Assembly (NCBI RefSeq): GCF_965638725.1
Contig: NC_134963.1
Location: 10,196,501-10,260,500, forward strand
Origin: Aptenodytes patagonicus
Taxonomy: Eukaryota > Chordata > Aves > Sphenisciformes > Spheniscidae
Length of the DNA: 64,000 bases
Direction: 5' to 3'
Shown: one piece after another, positions 1 through 13,000 of the stretch
Layout: each line of letters begins with the position of its first letter
Numbering within the stretch: position 1 is the stretch's first letter
Made by a program: the position numbers and the translations under genes
The notes under the pieces: generated by a model
Database searches by the model: none
The model's input: the letters and a program-made list of their open reading frames with translations, nothing else
Told to the model about the DNA's origin: nothing

Positions 1-3000
1 AGAGTATCATTTTACATGGGACTCGTTCTAGCATGAGGGTCAGTTACCGTCCTCATCTCCGGTACCATGGGAAAGCCTGGTCTGTATGAGAAGACAGGCA
101 CAATAATGGAAGAGCAACAGGCAGAAGGGAGTTAAGCAGCACCAGCAGGTGCTTCCCAATCAAAGTACGTGCCCTTTTTTTGCTTGGTGAACAGAACCTT
201 GGCAATTGCCAATGATTACAGATACGCATTTTATTTGCAAATTAGTTCATTAAACAATTGTTCTTAAAAATAGCATAAAGTTTGCCATATGTGTTTGGCT
301 GATACGCCTGCGTTGACGGGTCACATCTGAAGTCTCCTTCCTCTTCCCACCCTCCACCCCCCCAGTTTGCTATTGCTGACTAGTGTTTTGTTGTCTCATT
401 TCTTGTTCTGAAGAAAACCGTGAGGTGATTGTGCTTTTAAGGACAGGACATACCTTTACCCTTGCTGTCCCACAAAATAATCAGTGAGCCCATACTCTGT
501 CTCTTTGAGAACGACAGTTGTGGGCTGTTGACTGAACTTGAACGTGGTGCTTAGTTGTGTGTGTGTGTTATTCTGTCTCTTCTTTGTTGTGGCTTTTTTT
601 TTAGTAACTAAATGTAAACATTTTCTATCAAAAATGAGTATTTTGATATTTGGCAAGGGGAGGTTCTTTTCACTGTTGAGGTTCAATATTTAAGGAACAA
701 ATTTGTGGCAAAATTAGAGTCCCGTGGGCACCATAAACCAGCATGGAACCTCCATATGGTAAAAGAAGAAAAGCAGGAGCCAACTATTCTTAATGAGATT
801 GTACATTATGGTAACACTTGGTGTTTCTGTAACACTATCTCATTTTTGCTGTAGCAATATTGGGTGCATCTGTCAAATCCTATGACAGCTGTTAGGTAAC
901 ATTGGTTGTTACTTGTGTGGTGTGAAGAGGAAAGTGTCCTTAAAAGGATGGCCGTGCTCATACTGTGTGGAGCCAGCCTGGCCTAAGTCTTTGGCCAGGG
1001 AGAAAACAGCATACCTGAAACCAGATATTTTATCTTGCAATGGAAGCGCTGTGCTCCTGTGACTTAGACGCTTCATAGAAAAGCATCTCTTTCAGAATAA
1101 AGAATCCATTTCCCTCATGGGGAATGAAACTGTTGCTTAGGGAGCAACAAAAAAAAGGCAGCAGTTCCCAGAATAAACAGAAGTGTAAGAGGAGTCTCGT
1201 AACCTGAATGGCAAGAAAGGAGAGCAGAGTACCCTCCCTCCCCTGTGACAGTAGTGTTTCTACAAGAAAATGAGAGTTTGAGCCCTGACATGAAAAGCTG
1301 GAGACAGTTTTGGTACCCGACACTGGCACTCAGACGTTTACATAAATGTAGCTGAAGACTTCTTTGAGAGAATGTAGCGTTGTTTTGGTCAGAAGGAGGA
1401 ATTCATGAAAGAAAAGATGAATCTTGCAAGAAAAGTGGAAACAGCATTACAGGTTGCTGCAATTTGTAGAGAAAACACTGAAAGAATTGTTACAGTTACT
1501 TCTAACAGTTTGAAAACATGTAAACTGAAAACTTCAATTTGCTGTTACCTCAGAAATGGCTTCTCGGAGCGATAACATATTTTCCGTATGTAATCATTGT
1601 CAGCATTTTCAGCTCAAACACTCTCTTCTAACCTCCCCAGCGGACAATCCTGCTGTAATCTGCTGGCGAACCGCAGCAGTTTCTGCCTCCTTTATTCAAC
1701 GCTTGTCTACACTTTAGCGATACTAACTGAACTCCTGCAGAAATTCACTGTATTTATTTTTTTGTAATTATTACTTACAGCCATTTGCTGAATGCAGGAT
1801 GACCACGTATAAACGCAGCACGTATTTCAGTGGTGAGTCATTTCAAGTTTGATTTATTCTGTTTTCTTGTCAGTCTTATTTGGTTCATGTGATAGCCTTT
1901 GGATTTACAGTAAGTTGTCTTGAAACTGAAATTCAGAATGCCAAACTTCATCCCAAAGCACAGGTGCTCAGTGAAGTTGAGAAAGTATGAGCTGCATGAA
2001 ATGTATGTGTGTCGGGGGTGTGTTGTTACAGAAAAAATGGTATGGTCTGAAAGCAATTCTATTTTTCGCTCTCAAGATCTCAAGGTAGCAGAATGATAAG
2101 GTTGTTCATAAATGTCTAGAAGAATATTCAGGTGAAACCATCACTGGACTACATTTCATTGGAAGGTTGTGAAATACTGCTGCGAGGTATTAAGAACTAG
2201 CTGGACAAGTATTTGTCAGGAGTTGTTTTTGTAGTTCACCCTTCCTTTAGGCAAAGTGGTGCACTAGAAAAATCTGTTGGCAGCGCTTCCCACTGCCTGA
2301 GAAGGCTTATTAAGCAGAAGATGAAACTGGAATAGCTAGTCATGCTCATTCAGTGGCAGCCAAGTGTCTGCTGACGTGTTTGGCCTGCAGTCATACCGGC
2401 TGCAGATTCAGTACAGTTTCCAGGGCTATCAGTAAAAATCTCCCATTTATACTATTGCCAGGGGAGCTTGGAATACAGAGACTGTAATTCTGCAATACCA
2501 CTGGGTTGTCTGCATGAGCAATGTGATAAACCTCCTCAACATTGTACTGGCTGTAGAAAATCTGGCAGAAACAAGCCCTAAAAAAGATGATGGTAATGCT
2601 TGATTGAAAAAGCAGATGACATGTTTGATGTTAAAATGGTCCTGAGAGTATAGGCACATGAATTTGCAGAATCTGATGAACAGCCTAATATAATTACAAG
2701 CTAGAAATGAGATTCAAAGCAGGAAAGCGTGTCTTAAAGCAATTGTTTCATCACCAGCTATTCTGCCACAAAACTGCGTCTGAGTTACCCTCTTCTCAGT
2801 GTTGTTCTATCATATATACCAATGAATTATCTTTGATTTTTTTCTATGGTTACAGTGTATAGAAAATTTATTTTTCCCAGAGTGTAAACTAACATCTTTT
2901 CTTCCTATAAAATGTTAGCAAGATACAAGCATAATATGCTGTATTAAATAATGCATTTCCTATACATATATAAATATATATATTACTATGATAACATATC

Positions 3001-3424
3001 ACACATTTTTAAATAACACAGTCTCTATTCCCCCCCCGACATAACAATATTAAGACAAAAGTACATATAAAACCATTTAGTCAACAAACTAAACTAGTTT
3101 GAAACGAAGACTTTGAACTGGGGAGGCCACTTGTCCAGCTGGCCCCCTTCTACCCGAGGCCCACGCACACCGTAGGCTGCTGTAACTGACGCTGCGTAAA
3201 GTAAGGAGGCAGTCTCACAAATTGCTGCGGTGGCAGTGCCAGCCTAAGTACTTACTGCCCCCGCTTCTGGGGCAGCCAGCTGTCTTTTTCCTAGGTCTTA
3301 TTGTCCACTTAGGTGTGTTCGCTCACCTCTCTGTGCAACCACCCAACAAACAAGATCAGAGAACTCATCTCTGCTAAAAGTAACTCAGGGAAGAAAAAGC
3401 GATGGTAATTTTTAACCCGATCAG

Positions 3425-3430
3425 TTTATT
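3425..3430 (-). terminator. Candidate polyadenylation signal, KREMEN1 (distal)
   Basis: GTGCAATAAACTG on the minus strand, about 3.46 kb after the stop. A long KREMEN1 3' UTR would fit mammalian transcripts as I recall them. Motif only. Confidence 0.25.
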
Positions 3431-6275
3431 GCACCACCACACAGCCGGTCATACCAACACAACAGAGCGAGGAGGGGGCCAAGGCAGGGGCTGGAATGCG
3501 TGTATATGAGGAGGCAGCTCCTCATGGTGGTTTTGTTGTCAAAACAGTTGCTTTTGAAATTGTGGCCAATGTCGCGTTTGCAGCCTGTCCAGCCTGTTGA
3601 GGGAACTGCTAGGCAGGAGGTCAGAAGGCCATTCAGATACGATTCCAAACAAATTCTTCTTCTGCAGTTATTTTCAAGTTGTTGAAGAAAATGCTGTGAA
3701 CACTAACATCCTGAGGTGTCCCTGCCCTCCAGCTGTCAGCACTCAGCTGCTAGTGTCGTCGGGGCGTTTCTGTATGCTGAATCATGGGGGATTACAACAG
3801 TTGTGCATGTCAGACTTTTCTTCTTTCTCTCCCCAAACCCTTACAGCAAAGATCATAAAGTGCTATGTTAACGGATACCTTATATGTTGGCCATACACCA
3901 CCGTACCACTGAAGTGTTTGTACTAGGAGTGCGAGTGACCATACCACATTTTGAAAAAATCCACAGCAGAGCCCTGCCTGCTCTGTATGGTCTCAGGCCT
4001 GTATAGTACGAAGTGCTATTTAAGGGACCCTGCCCACGCATTTCTATCTGTTGCTCTGTTTCCTAGTATTAGAGGTATCTAGAATCAGACAATCGGAAAG
4101 ATCTGAGGGGAGCGTAACCATTTCCTCTACGCTTTTATCAGTGTGTTTACCTGTGCACTGTCCAGTACCTTATGCTTAGTCATGTTCATTGTTGCCATGG
4201 CAGTCATACAGCAGTTAATCTGCTATAACTGCTGTGTTTATGGCTCTTCCATAAAGAACATGGATAAACATTTCCTAAGAAAGGCCCATGAAATATGGTT
4301 TTATTATTTAAAAAACAGTTGAGGAGCTAAGGGACTGATGCAGAATCTCAGTTCTAAATTCTCTAGATTTTGCATAGATTAGTAGCACAATAATGCTACT
4401 ATTGCATTAGTAGCATCAGTCGTCTTTGTTGTTGTTTGTAATAGGCTTTCTCTAATTTTATAGTGAAATTAAATTCTTAACTGAAGAAGAGAAGCTTAAC
4501 AGTTCTGTATTTTTTCCTTCTCCAGTAGGTAGAAATCAGTCATGGGGTGCTCCTGCTGCTTTTTCAGTTTACCAGCATTAGCTAACTATTTTATGAACGT
4601 CCCTTTGACTGTATATGTTTAACTGCTGAAGAACATTTGATAAGGCAAGCAAACAAAGCTTCATCACAATGTGCTCATAGCTTAACTCTTAAGGATCTAG
4701 CTTTACACTCTCACTCTCTCCTCCTGGTTTTCCATTAGTGAACCATATTAAGCGTGCTTAGGAAACAAACTGATTTGTTTTGCTACAAATCTGTGAGGTA
4801 GACTCTTTCCCTACACAGCATGATGCAAAACCTGACTGCTAAAAGGGCAATTTAAAAATTTTTGTTGGGTCTGAAACTTGTAATTTTTTTGGTCCAACCT
4901 GATGACACGTAAGAGATAACCAGCGTATTTTACAACTCGTCCTGTCTTGATTTTAGGCGATACTGTAATTATATTTTCCTGTATTCTTTCCAGCAGCTCA
5001 TGCAAGAAAGTACTAGATGTTCCCATGATATTCCATTTTTTTATATAAACAATTCCATAATTGCTGGCTTAGTAAAGTCTTGTTTCTATTAAGCATTTAT
5101 TGTGGCATTGTTCAGCCGTCTCTGGCACTCATCTGTGGTACATAAAGGGAGCTGGAATGAGTTCAATTCAGGTAAAAGACTAGACCTACAACAGCAAGTA
5201 AGGCACAGTATTTCATTGTTTAATTCTTAGATACCCTATTTTTTCAAGGAAATCTATAGACCTCATAAAGGGGAGGGAGTTATCTGTTAAAAACAGAAGG
5301 GCAGATACTATAAGGAATTTAAACTCTGACAATTTTCTTACTTTTCTTAGTTATCTTTCGCGGATGCATTTAATGGTTGTTCTCTGACTGCAGGTCTGGT
5401 ATACACAGACCATTGCGATATGTTTAAACTGATATTTATTCCTTTTGCCTTAACCAGAATTACTGTACTTTAATGGCTGTCACTGAATTTCCTCTAACTT
5501 AGTTTGAGGAGCTTCTCACTCAGTAAACTTTTCCAGTCAATTTTTCTGACTTCTGTATTGTCAGTTTTTCCTAAATATCTTGGAGATCTGGACTTGCTGA
5601 GGCTAAAAGACTTACTGTTGATCCCCAGTGGTGGGATGAGAAGTCTGAGCACTGTGGGTGGACAGATACTCTACCAAAGAGAAAAAACAGTTAATGCTGT
5701 CTGTTGCAATCAAACAGAAATTATTTCGCAGATCAGATCCCCACTGATGTTTTAGTTCTTTGACGTTTAAGGGCATTAATCTTAAAAACGCAGTTCAGTT
5801 TTAATTTTGCAGGCAAGGAGACACTTTTTCTTCTCACAGGTAAGTATCAAGGCAACTGTTACGTATGTGTTCAGATGCACAGCCTGGCGTAGGTGAGTTG
5901 TTGATAGCAGGCTACAACTTTGTAAATAGTTTAGGCTGCTGAGATCAGTATCTTGAACTTCAGAGTAAGAATTTGTGTTAGTCAGCCTCACTGTTTAAAC
6001 ATTCAGTGGATTTACAATGTCTTTGGACAATCCTTTAAGAAGCCCTAAGCTTACATCCAGAATGAGTGCAGGACTTCAGACTGGAGTACAATAGTTTTTT
6101 AAAGGATCGCTGTGAATATAAACAAAATTATCATCGTCATCGGTGAATGATGGGTCAGACATAGTTGTTTAAAGTCTTCATTGCTCGTGCGGACCTTGAC
6201 CTGGTGAGCATTACTCCATCGAAACTCACATTTGCAGCTGAAACTCCACAGAGTGTTTGCCTCCTGAATTTGATT

Positions 6276-6281
6276 TTTATT
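6276..6281 (-). terminator. Candidate polyadenylation signal, KREMEN1 (proximal)
   Basis: First AATAAA on the minus strand after the stop codon, about 610 nt downstream. Motif only. Confidence 0.25.
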
Positions 6282-6890
6282 TGTTCATCTCTGCTTGTAG
6301 AAGCAGAAAATGTAGAAACAGCAGAGCACTGGGCAACCAGGCTGATAGTTTCTCAAAGTCTTTGACTCCCATTTCGCTGTACAGTACCATTTAGACATGT
6401 TTACATTAAGGCCAATAAACTCTGGTTGCTGTGGCAGCTGAACGGGTTATCGGTATCTACCTCTGTCTTCAGCCTTGAGAATAAAGGAACTACAGTAGCC
6501 TGATATAATACAGTGGTACAGGAGAGTAGGACACAAGAAGTCCTCAACCTGAGTCCTCAACCTGCAGATACTCATTCAATTACTTTTGGCAGGGGTACAG
6601 GACATTTTGAATTTTACAGGTTTTTACATGTATTTTAAGTGCGTTGGTTTAAAGGCAGTAATTAACAGCACTACAGATTTGATGAGCACCAAATATTTCA
6701 AAATTATTGCCGCAATTAAATCTGTTGTCATTAGTATACCCAAGAGAACAGCAGAGCGGCAAAGTCACTCAAAGGCCTTTGAAATGGACTTTTTGGAAAA
6801 CAAGTACGAGATTGGGAGAAAAAAAAAGGATTATTCCCAAGTCACCTGGATTTTAAGAAGATGATTGATTCTTGTAAAATAGACGACACT

Positions 6891-7053
6891 TCAGTTTCCC
6901 ACTAGTGGGTTGCAATCATCTTGTTGACTTCGAAGCTTTTTCTTGAAGATGGATATCGATGTGGATGGCTGGTAAAATATACTCCAGATCTCGCCAGCAG
7001 TAGTAACCTCACTGGAATCTTCTGTTTCAGTTGCAGATGGTATCTGATGGGAC
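6891..7053 (-). CDS. KREMEN1: KREMEN1 exon 9: cytoplasmic tail and stop
   Basis: The exon begins after TTTCCTAG. It encodes [20 protein letters not shown], then [20 protein letters not shown], then [13 protein letters not shown] and TGA at 6893-6891. The EIWSIFY...SISIFKKKL block and the NPLV end are hallmarks of the Kremen1 tail. Confidence 0.96.
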
Positions 7054-10000
7054 CTAGGAAACAAGCGTTAATTCACTGCAAGTGTTAAGGTGCTTGGGAA
7101 GCTGCTGCTGTTAGTATGTCTGCATTACTGCTACCCTGGTAATGCTAGCGGCTTCCACTACCTCTGTGACGCCTTTTCTTTCTACCTGCTGCACAGTTAT
7201 GGAGGGTTTTGGAGTGTTTGTTGGTTGTTTCTTGACCAAATGAAAAGTTAGCCATTCTGTTGCTAGAATAGTTGCTCCCCTAATGAAAGCGGTGACATTA
7301 AGCTAAGAAGTCTGTACATATTCTATTACTAATTGCTATTAATATAAATTAATTTCCTTGTATATTTAAGCCTGTTTGTGGTACGTAAATACAATATTCA
7401 ACATTTATGATTTGTTGATAACTCACCCATCATTTCATTCAATCAGTGTCCATCTAGAGGACACAAAAATTACTTGGTATAAGTGTAGAGAAATATAGTA
7501 ATAAAATTATGCTGGTTTTAATAGGCAAAAAAAAATTATACCGGTTAAGTGTCACACCAAAATACAGATGTTCATTTTTGTGATTCTTTTTTGAACCATT
7601 TTCAATATTTCAGTAGAAGAAAGTAAGTATTAACTAGCCTATATCTAACTTTTTTTCCCAGTTCCCCCATCTGGGATGAGGTTTTAATTTTTTTCCCGCA
7701 AAGTATTATCATAATTTCACCCCTTCCCACCAATGCTAGATGTCTGATAACGTTTTCCTCTTTGCTATATAACATCACTCAGTACGAGAATCCTTTTTAT
7801 TCCTTAAAATACAAATCTTGTCAAAACAAGACCAAAAGGGATATTCTAGCAGCAAATGCTATCCTAACAGACTGGAAAGTTAAAAAATGTGCTTATTTAG
7901 TATCTTTTATGAGGATACAAATATGTAATATATAACTTGGTTTTGAATATGACCAGTCTGACAGTATCAGAAGGCAGAGAAATGAAGTGTACCAGGTTTG
8001 GTACAGAGCTGAGACGTCAGTTCTCCAGGGACAGTTTTGCTCCATACTCACCTCATGGTTATGTGGAGAAATATCTTTGCTATTATGGCTGTAACACTTA
8101 GGATGAGCAGCGCTGTGAGACTATATATTGTCCACTCTGTAAAAGAGAAGAGGAGAGAGAGGGAGAGAGGGAGAGGAGAGGAGAGGAGAGGCTCTTAGTA
8201 CATTCATTTACTTACAATTTTTAAAGTAAGAATATTGCACAGAAGAAACACATAGCCTTCTGATGCTTTATTCAAAACTGTAATTTGAAGATGCCTTAAA
8301 CCTTTAAGTATTTTCTGCAAAGACTGGCAGAAACTGTGTAACTCTCAGTCGGAACTGTTTTTCCCCATTCAGGACTGCTCCCTATAAAATTGAGAGTTGG
8401 GAAAATCCAAATCATATACCGATAAAATTGTCTAACTAATATCTAGGAAAGGAATCAAAACTCACTCAGAGGAAAATTTAAAAGCAGACTAAACAACATA
8501 CTAGAACATATGCTACCAGTAGTAACTCTATGTTTGCAAGGAGATGGCCTAGTTTTATATCAGTAATTATGTAAGTAATCACTAAGTATGGGGTTTTTTT
8601 CCTTCCTAGAGTCTACTGAGACAGCTGATCAGTATTTGTGGTCTGCTATTTTATTACCTTACACTGAAGGCTCTTGGTCACTATATTTTACATTTCAATT
8701 TAGTTCTGGTTGTACCAGCAAATCAAGCAGGACTTAAAGAACAGCTTGAGACACTGTAACATTCGAACTACTTAAGAGATTGGGGCTCGAGGGGAGCTGA
8801 TTTCTAAATTATTAGATCGCCTTTTCATTTGGATTTCCATAATCTTGCAGTGGGAGGCTACAGCATGTCGAGATGGGAGAAGGGATGGCACTAGAATGTA
8901 ACTCTGACATATTTAGCACACTGAACAGCCTTGCAAGGACCCTGAATTATTAGAATAACTGAATAAAGGCCGTCACCTTCAGAACTCCTGAAGCTCAAAG
9001 CAGCAAAAAAAGGAACCGTAAGTTCCCTCCCACCCAATGTCCCTTCCTCAAAGCATTGACTGTTCATGATGATTTTAACAGTATTTTCATAACTGCATAA
9101 AATCCAAGGGTGCAGTTTCATCTTAGGTCGGTATGCCCAAGCTAGTTTAACACTAGGCAAGGTAAAATGTAGCCGTGGTAAGTCAGGTACCAGCCTGGGC
9201 CTGGTGCCAGAATATCTGCCCAGAATCCCGGGCGTGTTCTGCAGCCTGGCTAGTTTGGGTATATGCAGCTCATGTGCAGTCATGTCCTCGCGCTTCAGGT
9301 TTGGAATGCAGACAGCTTCAGGACTGCAGAACTATTAGAGTGTCCATAGTGTGACCGAGGCTCAGCTTCAACGACACGTAAAAGCAGATGCCCAGGGAAG
9401 TTTAAAGATAGGAGAGACCAATAGTGATATTCACCAAGAGTGCATTTCCAGTCTTCAATTATTTACAACTCAACAATTTCCTCAATGAAGTGATGTCTTG
9501 AAGGGGAGTTCTAGACACATGACAGTTCTCAGTGGCATCTCCCCTGCACCTATTAACTTGCTTCATCCTTGTCTAGCCCTCTGTGTATTACTGCTGTGGC
9601 TTTTGTGAACTGGGATAACTGGGGTGCATCCAGCATCCAGGCCCTTCCAGACTACAAAAGCTTGCTCTTTTTTCAGCACCTTTTGCCACCTCTATGGTAT
9701 GCACTGGTCACTGAAGCTGATTCTAGTAAGGAGGCTGCTCTGACTCACATCTTATTCTGATGTGCTTTCATCCTCAAGGACTCACCATCTTCACACTATT
9801 TCTAACTGATTTATGCTGAGAAGTGAGTTTTGAAAAGTAGAGAGCAGCACAGTTAGTGGTAATTAGACTAAATGAAAATTCATCTATTAGTAAGAAGCAC
9901 AGTGGATCAGATAACGTGGAGGCGGAGGGAAAGGAAATAGTGACTCTAGATTGTGCCTTGGCAAAACGTTTTTCCTGTTTCCACTTTTTCTTGTAATATT

Positions 10001-13000
10001 ACCAGGCATGGAACTACTAGGATGACTTGGGCTGGTTGTGATGACATAAAGTATCTTTGATGACCGGGCTGCATTGATGCTGAGATTTGCTTGTTCATTT
10101 ATCTTCTCTGAAAGGGTCTGATTCATTGGAATCTTGTTTTGATGCACATTGTCCTTCACAGCTGAAAACACAAGAGTATGATTACAGTAACAATTTCTTA
10201 ACAGGTGTAATTGGACTTTATTTTGTGCTCGTAAACAGACGTGCTGCTCTCTGGTTTACTTAGAGAACTCCAATAATCAAATTATGTCTGATACCAGAAA
10301 AAGCCTGTACTTCACCAAGTTGGGGTTCTCAGAATTTTTCTGGAAGCTAACTGTTCATCATAACAGTAGGTACAAGTCACGGACTAAAACGTTTTCTCCT
10401 GATGACTTTCGATCTGAGTGGAATAGACTGTTGGGAAGAGCCAAGATGAACCAAGATGCAGATGGACTACTGGGTTTTTTTGTTTTGTTTCAGCTTTGTC
10501 ATTTTCCAATCTGTTTTGAAAGGCAGGTATGTATAGGATTGAAACGTTGAAAATTTAAATTTTGCTATTTATGACAAAGCTGACTGGACTGTTCCAAATT
10601 GAGAGAAATTTTAGTGAAGCTTTTACCCACTGAGCAGTGGCAACAAGATAGATGAAACACCTGTAGACATGAGAGTTAAAATATTTGCTCTTTTTTTGCC
10701 ACTTCAGAAATCTCCTGTGTGAATTAAATGCTTTAACGGCTCATTGAAAGGTAGAAACAGCGAAGTTAGCCTCTTACCTCTATATCTGATAGCAAATCCC
10801 TGGGCTTGATTGATTTCATCTGAGAAAAAGTACAAAATGACAAAATCCAGAGAGATGTTAAAGGTGTGGGGAGGCCGGTTCTTGCCATTAAAACGAGCTA
10901 GAACATGATAGGTATAGCCATCCAGCAATTCCACCATATCTGTAGCATCTTTGATTTCAAAAAGGGCAAAGCTGAAGTGGATTCGAGATGCTCCTGGAAC
11001 TTGTATGGTCCAGTAACAGACTTTGCCTGTGCCGTATGTGTCGGGAAAATCGGGGGAATAGATCACAGCTGTAGCAGAAGTGTAATTCCCTCCACAGGCA
11101 CCAATAAGGGCTGTGAAAGAAGAGGAGAGGGAGAAAAATGAAAAAAAAAAAAGAGGTTATACATCCATTATGCACAGCTTTAGCACTCTGTAGATTCTAA
11201 TACTCAAATGTGACTTGAAGGTACAGACTTGCTACCCCAGCAGGATGCACTGTCTCTCAGATTGGTCGTCTTTACCTTCCACAGCACTGGAGCACAGCTA
11301 TTATGTTGCATTTGCTTGGGATACACTCATTCTGTCTCATTACTCTGAGACCTACGTACCAATCTTGAACACTGCAGCTATCCTTTGTCCTTGTATGTAA
11401 CCATGTTACCCCCTCCCGCATCCCTGCAGGAACAGGATGAAAGCTAAATCAGTGATTCCGGGACTTCTACTCCATCCCTATCAGGCAGGCAGGCAAGTGG
11501 ATCAGTGACTGTAACTCTCACTGTTGAATTATTGAAATTCCTTCACAGCCTTATCAAACTGAAAAAACAAATCTTCACAGGATAGCTGAGGTTGGAGGGG
11601 ACCCCTGCAGATTGTCTAGTCCAATCCCCTGCTCAAAGCAGGAGACATGGTCTAGTTGTGTTTTGAGTCTCCAAGGATGGAGACTCCACAGCCTCTCTGG
11701 GCAACCTGTTCCAGTGTCACCCTCACCATAAAAAAAGGTTTTCCTTACGTTTAAATGGATTTTCCTGTATTTCAATTTGTGCCTGTTGCCTCTTAGACAA
11801 GACTAGATAAGACTGAGGAGAGTCTGGCTTCATCTTTATACCCTCCCATCAGTTATTTATACAAATTGAAAAGATTCCTCCCTGAGCCTTCTTTTCTCAA
11901 GGCTAAACAATCCAAGATCTCTCAGCCTCTCCTTGTATGAATGATGCTGAAATCCCTTAATCGCCTTTGTGGCCGTTTATATGTGCTTTTTAAGCATCCC
12001 GTCTTTTGATCTTGTCCAATTAATGTTTGACCTTACCTTCACGAAGTAACTTGAAAAAGATCCTGTTATGAAGTCTAAAGAAAATCTTTTAGATTTGTTG
12101 CTACCTTTTACATTCAAAACAAGTACACAACCAGTAAATCTTTATATTCCTTGACAACTATCCAGATTCCCAGCGCAAGCTTATTTACCAATGAATCCAG
12201 AGAGAAACTCAAATGCCAGCCAACTGACTTGATGCATATCTATATATATGAATATATAATTTTTAAAATGTATTGTATATAGGTATAAATGCATATATGT
12301 GTATTTTTATATATCCCCTAAATACACATTTAATATGTATTATATAATAATGTATTTCATGACAAAACTGTTTGGATCAGAGTTATCACTCCCCCATATC
12401 ATAAGCTGAAGGACTGAAGAATCAAAGTAGAATTATTTTCTCTGAAAGCTTAATTAAAGTCCTGTAATAGAGGCCTGTGAGAATGCAAATAAAGGAAGTG
12501 TTTTGAAGTGTCTCAGTTTTCACAGGCCTCTGAAAAAGAGCTTTAATAGATACAAATTAAATGGGAGCTGGGGAAACGAGAACAAGAAGTAGCGTATCTC
12601 TGCCAGAAAAATCATCTCTTTTTCTGGAGCAAGGCCTGATCACGGCCTGAGCAAACCTCTCACTTCAGTGCCGCACTACGAAAGACCTCGTAGAGGAACT
12701 GAAAGAATATGAAAGAAGAAGAATAGAAAGAATGTGAAAGACCCCACAGAGGTATCCTCCCCAATAGAGGAATTTGTGTTTGGCACTCACTCCATGCTAA
12801 CAGAGCTGGTGATTTAATCGAATAGATAGAATTGTTTCAATAGAATAGATTGAATTGATAGAATTGACATTTGTCATTGAGATATCAAATTTCCTCTTTG
12901 CAAATGGCTCGTGGGTATTGTTACATTTGGCTGTGTTGTTTGTAATTACTGAATCACAAGATGTTCTTCAAACCAGCAATGTTAACTAAAAATGCCAATG

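Larger units (their letters stand above)
1..6890 (-). other. KREMEN1 3' UTR and downstream flank, no other gene seen
   Basis: This is AT-rich sequence with only short unsupported open frames, none resembling a known protein. Minus-strand AATAAA signals occur at 6276-6281, 3425-3430 and near 2868-2873, so the 3' UTR could be about 0.6, 3.5 or 4 kb long; the sequence alone does not decide. The next gene in mammals (EMID1) is not recognisable here. Confidence 0.55.

Noticed and set aside
3500-3926. Overlapping plus-strand frames of 61 and 109 residues
   Set aside because: No homology or splice context; in KREMEN1 downstream flank.
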